A DNA stretch of 22,871 nt from Dehalococcoidales bacterium. Lineage in GTDB: Bacteria; Chloroflexota; Dehalococcoidia; Dehalococcoidales; UBA3254. Positions 7,018-13,661 of the stretch are shown here, in pieces. The position numbers and the translations under genes are program-made. The notes below the pieces were generated by a model. That model was not told the DNA's origin and made no database searches. It worked only from the letters and a program-made list of their open reading frames with translations. The stretch spans positions 1 through 22,871 of the forward strand of contig JAFGOB010000101.1 of the NCBI GenBank assembly GCA_016926695.1, written 5' to 3'. How positions within the stretch are numbered: position 1 is the first letter of the stretch; each line of letters opens with the position of its first letter.

Positions 7018-7911
7018 TTACTTTAATCCCATGGCTGGTTTTCCGTCTGTGCCGGCATCGCTGTCTGTATCATCAGGCCCCTGGTTTGCCTGTGTGAAAT
7101 AATAGCCTGGAGAACCCTCAAATTTCACGTAATATGTACCAGGTAACAGACCGGTAAACTGGTAAAAGCCGTTGCTGTCGGTTTCTGTAGAGTCGATCAG
7201 ATTATCATCGCTATCAAAAAGTTCGACCTGCACCCCTTCCAGGCCTTCCTCGGATTCATCCTGTTGTCCGTTATTATTGGCATCTATCCAGACATAGTCC
7301 TCAATGCCGGCAGGAGCCGGGGGTGCCGGCAAACTGCAAAGTACCCAGCGTACGTTCTGCATATAAACAAATCCGCCAATGAACTGTCCGCAACCCTGGG
7401 TATTGGAATGGCTGATTTTGGTATAGTTCCTCTGGCTCGTACTGCTGGCATTTCCTCCGAATTTCGTATCATTTGCAGCATCGCCGATTGTATTCAGGTC
7501 CCATAGTGCTATCCCGGATAAAACGGAGTTAGAAAGGTTAAAAACAGTATCAGAACTTCCACTGGAACTGGTGAACTCCTGTTCCGGATGAGCCTTGACG
7601 AAAACCACACCTGATTTTTTGGTCCCCAGTCCATCCCTGAATTTCTCACCCAGCATAATACTGGAATTCGTGATCAACATGTTCTGCTGTCCGCGAATGC
7701 GGAAAAGGACCAGCTTGTTGCCTGTTCCTTCAATGATCCAGTCTGTTTTGTTGATGTCCCAATCTCCATTGTCCAGGACTTCGATCAGGACCACACCGTC
7801 AGAGTTGGTATCCCAGCTATCCGGTACATTATAGATGAATGGGCCAGTCCCCTTAGTCGAGTTTTTATTTGAAATATCACCATATGTCCAGTTTTTTTCT
7901 ACCGAAAGCAC
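7018..7911 (-). pseudogene. N-terminally truncated SdrD_B-domain surface protein
   Basis: The 297-codon frame encodes an Asn/Ser/Thr-rich beta domain (about residues 1-200), a PAPPAPAG linker, then an SdrD B-like (Cna-B fold, Ca-binding) repeat. That repeat starts at IEDYVWIDANNNGQQDESEEGL and runs through TETDSNGFYQFTGLLPGTYYVKF to GPDDTDSDAGTDGK. Such proteins are secreted, but no signal peptide is present. The only start is a GTG without a good ribosome binding site, and the frame stays open upstream into antisense GNAT sequence. The C-terminus stops within the last strand of the repeat. I infer a 5' truncation at a junction shared with the GNAT pseudogene. A functional non-exported product is less likely. 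Confidence 0.55.
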
Positions 7912-7920
7912 GCGAATATA

Positions 7921-8411
7921 GCCTCGCCAGTCTCTCCCCCATACACCAATGATTATGATCTGGCAGAATCTCCAATTGATTGGCTCCGATTATTCGATGT
8001 CGAAAAATGGAGGCTTTTTTCTTGCCGAGAAAACGGTGTTTATCTTGGAGTACACTTGTAGCTCTAAAAACTCCTGAGATTCATATGCTCGATAGCAGAA
8101 ACAATCTGGCTATGATCTGGGATATCCGGATACATACAGACTACAGGCGCAACGGAACAGGTACTCTACTATTTCACCATGTTGCTCAATTGTCAAAGTT
8201 ACAGGGTTGTTCACAATTGAAAATAGAGACATAGAATGAGGATGTTCCTGAATGTAAATTCTACGTTAAGCAGGGGTGTACTCTCGGTGAATTAAGCTTC
8301 TACAAATATGTTAGTTCAAAAATGTGGAATAATGAGATTGTAAAAGGGTGTCTTCATGCCGCTGTGCTGTTCACCGGTATAGCGGATAGTCTCAACAGGA
8401 CACCATTTTAA
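7921..8411 (+). pseudogene. GNAT N-acetyltransferase pseudogene
   Basis: The first frame encodes PPYTNDYDLAESPIDWLRLF and onward to ENGVYLGVHL. A one-base deletion near 8056 moves the reading to the frame encoding VALKTPEIHML, then NLAMIWDIRIHTDYRRNGTGTLLF (the GNAT motif A acetyl-CoA loop, normally R-R-x-G-x-G/A), then GCSQLKIET. An in-frame TAG at 8232-8234 stands where relatives have a Gln codon, and the frame then continues as NEDVPECKFYVKQGCTLGEL. The order matches streptothricin-acetyltransferase-like GNAT enzymes. The N-terminus is also missing. It is a clear dead gene with at least two lesions. Downstream to 8411 the frame stays open but homology fades. Confidence 0.75.
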
Positions 8412-8519
8412 GATATTTTGGGGTTCAACCAGGAGAGGCCAAATTTTACTGGCTGGCACCGCGATTTTAATTGTTTTTTGAATTTTCATTCCTCATTACT
8501 GATTTAATTTTCGTTGATG

Positions 8520-8762
8520 TTACTTTTCAGCCTCATTTCCTGCGCCTCTCCATGAAGTACGACTCCAGGACCAAAGGTTCTGTCCGCACCTGGGACAATC
8601 TATCTTTGCACCATTTCCAGGAATTTGCGCTTTCCCCCTGACCAGCTTCTGACATTTGGCGCAATATATTTTTTTTATTGGCAGTCTTATCAAGAGGCCG
8701 CTTTTTTCTTTTGAAGGGGCTTTCATTGCTATATTATTTTTTTCATTTAGAGGTGCTCTCAT
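8520..8762 (-). CDS. small zinc-ribbon protein
   Basis: This is an 80-residue basic protein with two CxxC knuckles (IYCAKCQKL and IDCPRCGQNLW), which would bind one Zn. A Trp-rich segment (LWSWSRTSW) follows. The ATG has AAGGAG 8 nt upstream, supporting translation. The first 30 residues are basic and poorly structured. It is the last of three zinc-ribbon genes on this strand. Nucleic-acid or protein binding is the usual role for such proteins, but the target is unknown. Confidence 0.7.
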   Translation of the reverse strand: MRAPLNEKNNIAMKAPSKEKSGLLIRLPIKKIYCAKCQKLVRGKAQIPGNGAKIDCPRCGQNLWSWSRTSWRGAGNEAEK

Positions 8763-8983
8763 AACAAATTCTCCTTCGGTATTAGCAGATTTTTTTCTTC
8801 CTACCAGGGTTAAATCAGACTAAGAGCTTAACGTTTATTAGAGCCTCTTTGAGCTTGTTTTCTCTTCTTCAGCCTGGCCCTTTTCTGTCATTTGACAAGC
8901 ATTGAATTTTTTGATTTGTTTTAATTCAGACAGGCGGTATATTTACTATTGTTATCTTGGTGCATTTTCAAGCGGGACCGGTT

Positions 8984-9295
8984 TTATCTGCCGACTCTGG
9001 TTTTCATCTGGCAATTGCTGCAATATACTGGCTTACCTGGACGAGGCTGAAATGGAACCCGAACTGCTTTTCCACATTGGGTGCAGACTACCGGGAACAT
9101 CTGCCGGCGTGAATTGCAATCCTCGTCTTCATTAGCATGAGTGAAGGCCCGATTATTTCTAGCACGGCGACAAGTAGGACAGTTTATGGGGTCATTGGGG
9201 TAACCCTGAGAACTACGGTACTGTTGCTCTTCAACCGTGAAGGTGAAGCTCTTTTTACAATTGTTGCAGTAGAGCAATTTTTCTGTGAAACTCAT
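8984..9295 (-). CDS. four-CxxC zinc-ribbon protein (probable zinc-binding, zf-trcl type)
   Basis: This 103-residue protein has four CxxC knuckles: CNNC, CPTC, CTQC and CSNC. The N-terminal unit (LLYCNNCKKSFTFTVEEQQYR, then INCPTCRRARNN) resembles the probable zinc-ribbon family with the F-T-x-E-E-Q core. The C-terminal unit (CTQCGKAVRVPFQPRPGKPVYCSNC) is the common CxxC-VPF-P-KPVYC ribbon. AGGAG lies 7 nt before the ATG. It is a paralogue of the gene at 9462-9761 and even its leader is similar. Function is unknown. Confidence 0.85.
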   Translation of the reverse strand: MSFTEKLLYCNNCKKSFTFTVEEQQYRSSQGYPNDPINCPTCRRARNNRAFTHANEDEDCNSRRQMFPVVCTQCGKAVRVPFQPRPGKPVYCSNCQMKTRVGR

Positions 9296-9422
9296 TTAAT
9301 GACTCCTAATTGTTAATTATTCAGTCCGGGATCATCCATCGCTTTTATAGTAAAATATAAGATGTATTTGAGGCTGGCAAACTCTAAAGCGAGAATGTAT
9401 AATTTTCGGGTGAATAGAATAG

Positions 9423-9448
9423 ATAAGGGCCAGATATCTGACCCTTAT
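9423..9448. terminator. hairpin just downstream of the first zinc-ribbon gene
   Basis: ATAAGGGCCAG (9423-9433) pairs with CTGACCCTTAT (9438-9448) over 11 bp with one non-Watson-Crick position and a 4-nt loop. On the plus strand it is followed by GATTTTT; on the minus strand, the coding direction, the following bases are only moderately U-rich. It is probably a transcription end or processing hairpin between the two zinc-ribbon genes. Confidence 0.45.
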
Positions 9449-9461
9449 GATTTTTCAGGTA

Positions 9462-9761
9462 TTATTTGGAACTGGTGTAGCAGTCCCGGCAGTATACCGG
9501 TTTATCGCCACGAGGTTGAAAGGGAACTTCGGTCTGCTTGCCGCAGCGACCGCAGGTGGCAGGAAACATCTGGCGTGAGCCTCTATTAGAAATTCTGCCA
9601 TCGTTACCATAACGCTCAGACCTTCGGACAGAACGACAAGTAGGGCAGCGCTTAGGCTCATTGGTAAAGCCTTTAGTGGCAAAAAATTCCTGCTCTTCAG
9701 CAGTAAAGGGGAATGTTTTTCCGCAATCGGAACAAGTGAGGGATTTCTCAGTGTAAGTCAT
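9462..9761 (-). CDS. four-CxxC zinc-ribbon protein, paralogue of the next gene
   Basis: This 99-residue protein has CSDC, CPTC, CGRC and CRDC knuckles. The N-terminal ribbon contains KTFPFTAEEQEFFATKGF and the C-terminal ribbon contains KQTEVPFQPRGDKPVYC. Both units align with the protein at 8984-9295. The ATG at 9761 is preferred over one at 9827 because AGGAGG (9777-9772) lies 10 nt upstream and the family begins at this point. The ribosome binding site is embedded in an 11-bp inverted repeat that could control translation. Confidence 0.85.
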   Translation of the reverse strand: MTYTEKSLTCSDCGKTFPFTAEEQEFFATKGFTNEPKRCPTCRSVRRSERYGNDGRISNRGSRQMFPATCGRCGKQTEVPFQPRGDKPVYCRDCYTSSK

Positions 9762-9762
9762 T

Positions 9763-9813
9763 ATTGAATGACCTCCTATTTTTATAACTTGGCTCAATCC
9801 CGGGTCATTCAAT
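9763..9813 (-). promoter_or_regulatory. leader hairpin predicted to mask the zinc-ribbon ribosome binding site
   Basis: In the mRNA, ATTGAATGACC (9813-9803) is perfectly complementary to GGTCATTCAAT (9773-9763). The 3' arm starts with the last GG of the AGGAGG Shine-Dalgarno and ends one base before the ATG; the loop is 29 nt. Pairing would hide the initiation region. The leader of the 8984-9295 paralogue has a related but weaker arrangement. Confidence 0.5.
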
Positions 9814-9928
9814 TCTTTTGTAGACATAATTTACTAAGGAATGGGTATAACCGAAAACTAAACCAGCACCCTTATTATGCGCTAATATATAAATATTTAC
9901 AAGTAGAGGGAAACGAAGTAAGAAATAT

Positions 9929-10097
9929 TTACTGGCATGATTTCTCGAAACTCACGTTAATATGGCGTAACACATTTACCAGATGGGTCTGAATAGTTAG
10001 TTCACTAATCCTTACCGATTTCCTTGTTGTCCTTCCCCCGGGCTGCTAATTCCAGAACCTGAAGTTCCCGCGAGTGAAATTCCTGGCGAAGTAAAAC
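9929..10097 (-). pseudogene. frameshifted LuxR-type HTH remnant
   Basis: One frame reads FHSRELQVLELAARGKDNKEIGK and then hits TAG at 10005. The next frame carries on with RISELTIQTHLVNVLRHINV, then SFEKSCQ and a TAA at 9929. Together these match the LuxR/GerE helix-turn-helix (consensus L-T/S-x-R-E-x-x-V-L-x-L-x-A-x-G-x-x-N-K-E-I-A, then I-S-x-x-T-V-x-x-H). The spacing indicates loss of about 5-8 nt between the halves. A TGA lies upstream of the first half, so only the DNA-binding domain remains. It lies just downstream of the DUF5667 gene on the same strand. Confidence 0.6.
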
Positions 10098-10201
10098 TCA
10101 GAGCGTGTTTTTTCTGGAGTAATTTTTTATCAAATTACCGTAATGTTTTGTAGAAGTTTTACCCGTAGTGCCAGACGTTAATAGTCCCGAACTGCCGGTT
10201 A

Positions 10202-11986
10202 TTACCGTGATCTTCCACCGCTAGAACCCGCACCTCCACCTCCTGAATCCGTACTTCCTCCGCCGGAACCATCGCCTGAGCTTCCGCCTGACATAGACCC
10301 ACTGTCTGATGCAGAACTACTGCTTCCCCCGGAGCCAGACCCTTCTCCGCCTGAACCTGAATCGTTTCCGCCTGCCCCGGAATTGCTACTTCCTGAACCC
10401 CCACTCCCGGAGCCGGAACTACCACCCGAACCCGAACTACTGGCAGCGCCTCCTGAATCCGTACTTCCTCCGCTGGAACCGCCGCTTGAAGCTGATCCGC
10501 CGCCTGAGCCAGACCCTTCTCCGCCTGAACCGCCCCCGGTACTACTGCCGGCATTACCGGCGCCATTGCCGCCTGAATTCCCGCTTCCAGCGCCCTGCTC
10601 GCTGCCTCCGGACCCGGCATTTTCGCCTGAAACCTGTTCCCCGCCGGAAGAATTGCCTTCATCTGAGCCGGCTGTATCAGCTTCCGCATTGCTGTCGTTT
10701 TCCCCGTTCTTCCCCTGGCCGTTGCCCTGGTTCGAATTGTTCCCGCTCTGCCCGCTGTTATTTTGACCGGCTTTCTCCTGATGCCCGGGGGAATCCGGGC
10801 CCTGCTTACCCATTTGACTCCCTTCATCCGGCCCTTCTCCCTTATCAACGGTCCCGGCCCCCCGGCCGTTATTACCATGGTGCTGATATCCATGGCCTGT
10901 CTTTTCCTGGATTTTAAGGGCTTTTGCCCGGCTGTTCTCAACCACCTTTTTATACTCTGCGGGTACCTGTTGGGAAAGTCTGTCAAGCCTTTCAATACAA
11001 CCTGACAGTACCTTGTAGCTCTCACTTTCAATTTCAGTCGTGTATTCATCCATGGACTGAGCATTCAGCAGGATCTGCTCGCCAAGTTGACTGAACTGCT
11101 GGTACTGGAGGATAACTTCCTGCATTACCCGGTATTGATGTTTTTCCGCCTTGGCCCCGGCCCTTTTCAGCCTTTGTTCCATGGCTGCCAGGTTGGCCCT
11201 GGCCGCCCGCAGAATATCCTGCCGCGACCACTCCTCCAGAATATCGACCTGGCGGCTGGCAGCCAGGGAACCCGCCTCCAGAGCAGGCCCTGAAAGCCCG
11301 TCGAAGGTATCCAGGGTCTCATCGCAAAACAACATCTGCTGCCGGATATCCTCCGAGGCCCTTTCAAGCACGATGGCCAGCGATGCCGTATCATCAATTT
11401 TATTTATTTCTGTTGCGGCAGCCTCCAGGTTGGCTCCATATCCATTTACAGCCTCACCAGCCCTTTTTTCATCTTTGCCCGCCAGCCTGCGCATCTCTTC
11501 AAGACGTCTTTGGGCAAATTGCAGATTCAGGACAGCCTTGTCGGCGCTGTCACCGGCTACCAGCAGCCTGGCGCCTTCAGTTCCCTTCTTTAACGGGTAG
11601 AGCACATCCCCCGGCAGGCTGTCCTGGGCGGCATAAGCGGTCCCGCTTCCAGCCATCGCCACCACGATAATGACCGCCAGTACCGTCAGGGCAACCCTGG
11701 CCCATGCCATCTGCGGAGGTATCCCAAAGCTGAAGAAATCGGAAAACGACCATGACCTGCTTTGCCTGGTCGCCTGGATCTGCCCCAGCAAACGGGCCCG
11801 GGCTGCCTGCTTGCGGCTTTTATCCAGTTTTAAAGCCGGAGGCGACTGGATATTCAGGGCCGTTTTGAGCAGCGGCTCCAGTTCCTGGCGTTTTGAAGGA
11901 TAACGGTCCAGGCATGAAGACAGGGTGGATTTCCCTGACCTTATCTCTTCTACGCAATCGGTTAATATTTTCTCAATCTTAGCCAC
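10202..11986 (-). CDS. DUF5667 membrane protein with long Gly/Ser-rich tail
   Basis: This protein of about 594 residues has a cytoplasmic N-terminus (KIEKILTDCVEEIRSGKSTL, then LDRYPSKRQELEPLL) and one transmembrane helix at about residues 94-115. A DUF5667 region follows with QDSLPGDVLYPLKKGTE, then helical coiled-coil-like sequence to about residue 365. The last 220 residues or so are Asn/Gln and then Gly/Ser low-complexity sequence. It overlaps the ECF sigma gene by 8 nt, so it is probably co-translated and may regulate that factor as a membrane-bound anti-sigma or sensor (inference from the pairing). I prefer the GTG at 11986, which has GGAGAAGAG upstream; a GTG at 12016 has no ribosome binding site. 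No sortase or anchor motif ends the tail. Confidence 0.85.
   Translation of the reverse strand: MAKIEKILTDCVEEIRSGKSTLSSCLDRYPSKRQELEPLLKTALNIQSPPALKLDKSRKQAARARLLGQIQATRQSRSWSFSDFFSFGIPPQMAWARVALTVLAVIIVVAMAGSGTAYAAQDSLPGDVLYPLKKGTEGARLLVAGDSADKAVLNLQFAQRRLEEMRRLAGKDEKRAGEAVNGYGANLEAAATEINKIDDTASLAIVLERASEDIRQQMLFCDETLDTFDGLSGPALEAGSLAASRQVDILEEWSRQDILRAARANLAAMEQRLKRAGAKAEKHQYRVMQEVILQYQQFSQLGEQILLNAQSMDEYTTEIESESYKVLSGCIERLDRLSQQVPAEYKKVVENSRAKALKIQEKTGHGYQHHGNNGRGAGTVDKGEGPDEGSQMGKQGPDSPGHQEKAGQNNSGQSGNNSNQGNGQGKNGENDSNAEADTAGSDEGNSSGGEQVSGENAGSGGSEQGAGSGNSGGNGAGNAGSSTGGGSGGEGSGSGGGSASSGGSSGGSTDSGGAASSSGSGGSSGSGSGGSGSSNSGAGGNDSGSGGEGSGSGGSSSSASDSGSMSGGSSGDGSGGGSTDSGGGGAGSSGGRSR
10239..10531. 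repeat. internal direct repeats in the DUF5667 tail
   Basis: A 32-nt unit at 10239-10270 recurs at 10449-10480 with one difference (210 bp apart). A 26-nt unit at 10332-10357 recurs at 10506-10531 (174 bp apart). Both distances are multiples of three, so expansion kept the reading frame. This points to growth of the tail by slippage or segment duplication. Confidence 0.7.
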
Positions 11987-12560
11987 TTTTTCGCTCTTCT
12001 CCGCCCAGGATATCACGCATCTTTTTCAGTCCTCTGTGCATGATTACCCGGATATTGCCCTCGCTTTTATTCAATGCAGCGGAGATTTCACTGTATTCAA
12101 AGCCTTCAATGAAACTCATTATTATTACCTGCTGCTGGTCTCCGGGCAACTGGAGGATCGCCCTCCTGATCTCCTGCTGGGTAAACTCCGCATCCAGCAA
12201 GTGCTCCGGGCTTTTACCCCGGTCCTCTATCATGATCTCATTGTCGAGATAGGCATGGTCCTTCTTCGTCCTGTAGTAATCCACCACCAGGTTATGACTG
12301 ATGGTAAAAAGCCAGCCGAGAAAGGGCGTTCTGGTCTTTTTGTATTTCGGTAACGCCTTCCAGGCCCTGGTGAAAACCTCCTGGGTTAAGTCCTGCGCAT
12401 CTTCCACGTTGCTTGTCCTGTAATAAACATGCCGGTATATCCGGTCGGCATATATATCATACAAACGTCCGAATGCCACGGTATCGCCGGCCGCAGCACG
12501 GTCGACCAGAGACTCCGTTTCAAGCTTTATTCCGGGATCGGCATTCTCTTTATTCAGCAA
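11979..12560 (-). CDS. ECF-type RNA polymerase sigma factor
   Basis: This 193-residue sigma-70-family factor has region 2 at about residues 20-90 (FGRLYDIYADRIYRHVYYRT, then DAQDLTQEVFTRAWKAL and the -10-reading segment before SHNLVVDYYR). Region 4 at about 130-185 carries a helix-turn-helix (EYSEISAALNKSEGNIRVIM) and ends in HRGLKKMRDIL. Regions 1.2 and 3 are absent, as in ECF factors. The only plausible start is TTG. It is followed, with an 8-nt overlap, by the membrane DUF5667 protein, an arrangement expected for a sigma factor and its regulator. Confidence 0.9.
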   Translation of the reverse strand: MLNKENADPGIKLETESLVDRAAAGDTVAFGRLYDIYADRIYRHVYYRTSNVEDAQDLTQEVFTRAWKALPKYKKTRTPFLGWLFTISHNLVVDYYRTKKDHAYLDNEIMIEDRGKSPEHLLDAEFTQQEIRRAILQLPGDQQQVIIMSFIEGFEYSEISAALNKSEGNIRVIMHRGLKKMRDILGGEERKSG

Positions 12561-12665
12561 TTGCTCTCTCTGCCCTGTTTAACGAAATACTTACCAAATT
12601 GTTACAGACTGCCGGACAAACATCCCCGGCAGGAAAAAATCGAACGGCATTTACTATCATTATAG

Positions 12666-12703
12666 TTGACAGTTCCCGCCGGTATTTATTATACTACTAA
12701 TAA
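12666..12703 (+). promoter_or_regulatory. promoter and Fur-box-like operator of the Fur-family gene
   Basis: A perfect TTGACA (12666-12671) and TATACT (12690-12695, 5 of 6) are 18 bp apart, giving a start of transcription at about 12702-12703. The inverted repeat TTATTA-TACTAC-TAATAA (12686-12703) covers the -10 box and the start point and resembles Fur/PerR boxes. The predicted start coincides with the ATG, so the mRNA may be leaderless. Confidence 0.55.
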
Positions 12704-13143
12704 TGAGAATGAGTCGCAATCGCAGAGACGGATTAAAAAAGACAGACCCTATTCTGACGCCGCAGAGGCAGGCGATACTGGAAGCTATGCGCCGCTCGGG
12801 AAACCTGCTGGACGCCAGGGAGTTATATAGACTGGTCAATAGCGAAGGTGAAACAATCAGCCTTGCCACCATATACAGGAGCTTGAATTTTTTCAGGGAG
12901 AAGGGCGTTATTGATGAATACAGTCTGGGTAAAGACCGCTGCTGCTACGAGCTTAAACATTCTTCGGAGCATCAGCACCTGAAGTGCAAATGCTGCGGGA
13001 GAATATTCGGCTTTGAATGCCCCTCTATTGCGGAGATTGTCAGACAAATACGCGAAGAGAAAGGTTTTATTATCGAAAAAATTGAAATATGTATCCAGGG
13101 CACCTGCCTGGAATGCCGTAAAAAACGCGGTGATGAAATATAA
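12703..13143 (+). CDS. Fur-family metalloregulator (Fur/PerR type)
   Basis: This 146-residue protein has a winged-helix domain (about 10-85) with recognition helix SLATIYRSLNFFREKGVI. The C-terminal dimerisation domain has H86, H90 and H92 (HSSEHQH) and structural zinc cysteines C95/C98 and C135/C138. It would repress iron- or peroxide-response genes as a metal-bound dimer; Fur versus PerR specificity cannot be settled from these residues alone. No Shine-Dalgarno precedes either ATG (12703 or 12709). The gene diverges from the ECF sigma gene and precedes thioredoxin-like and CoA-disulfide-reductase-like genes, which suits a redox-stress role. Confidence 0.88.
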   Translation: MRMSRNRRDGLKKTDPILTPQRQAILEAMRRSGNLLDARELYRLVNSEGETISLATIYRSLNFFREKGVIDEYSLGKDRCCYELKHSSEHQHLKCKCCGRIFGFECPSIAEIVRQIREEKGFIIEKIEICIQGTCLECRKKRGDEI

Positions 13144-13220
13144 TCCCATAAAAGATTGTTTACCCGGCTATAAGTAAAATTTTTGAATTTTATCAATAAT
13201 ATATATAAAGGAGAATATAA

Positions 13221-13562
13221 ATGAGCAAAGTAGTTGATGTTACAGATGGGACCTTTGAGACGGAAGTACTGAAGTCTGACGTTCCGGTTGAAATCGATTT
13301 CTGGGCGCCATGGTGCAGACCATGCCTTATGGTAATGCCGGTCTACGACAAATTGTCCGAGGAATACGACGGGAAATTCAAGTTCTGCAAGATTAATGTG
13401 GACGATAACCCCATTATAGCCCAAAAATATCAGGTCATGAGCATCCCCAACCAGAAATTTTTCCTGGGGGGCAAGCAGGTGGATGAAATTATCGGGGCAT
13501 CCCCCGAACCAATGATCCGCTTAAAGGTAGACGGGATATTGAAGAAGAAAGCGGGCGGATAG
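13221..13562 (+). CDS. thioredoxin-like protein with WCRPC active site
   Basis: This is a 113-residue single-domain thioredoxin. FWAPWCRPCLMVMPVYDKL contains the redox CxxC, here CRPC instead of the usual CGPC, and SIPNQKFFLGG contains the cis-proline loop. Length and strand order match cytosolic thioredoxins, and no signal peptide is present. AAGGAG is 8 nt upstream of the ATG. Arg in the CxxC should shift the redox potential and partner choice relative to canonical Trx. It follows the Fur-family gene by 77 bp and precedes a flavin disulfide reductase, a likely reductant or partner. Confidence 0.9.
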   Translation: MSKVVDVTDGTFETEVLKSDVPVEIDFWAPWCRPCLMVMPVYDKLSEEYDGKFKFCKINVDDNPIIAQKYQVMSIPNQKFFLGGKQVDEIIGASPEPMIRLKVDGILKKKAGG

Positions 13563-13661
13563 AGCGTACTGCTTCTACAAAGAAAGTATCGTTATTCTAT
13601 CGTATTGACGGAAGTTGTTGTTCAATTTCAAGTATAAGCGGTCTTCCAGAGGAGAATGAAC

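Noticed and set aside
8232..8234. In-frame TAG as a possible pyrrolysine codon in the GNAT gene
   Set aside because: An independent frameshift and a missing N-terminus show the gene is dead. The position is Gln in relatives, and no pyl genes or tRNA-Pyl are present in the window.
10239..10531. Spaced direct repeats that could suggest a CRISPR or satellite array
   Set aside because: There are only two copies of each unit, they are coding, spaced by multiples of three, and lack uniform repeat-spacer periodicity.
10159..11064. Long open frames in other frames and on the plus strand over the DUF5667 tail
   Set aside because: They arise from the GC-rich, repetitive Gly/Ser codons, contain Pro/Arg-rich low-complexity sequence, and have no ribosome binding sites. 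The DUF5667 frame has recognisable domains and is coupled to the sigma gene.
11986..12016. Earlier GTG start (12016) for the DUF5667 gene
   Set aside because: No Shine-Dalgarno precedes it, while GGAGAAGAG precedes the GTG at 11986 and the family motif KIEKIL starts there.
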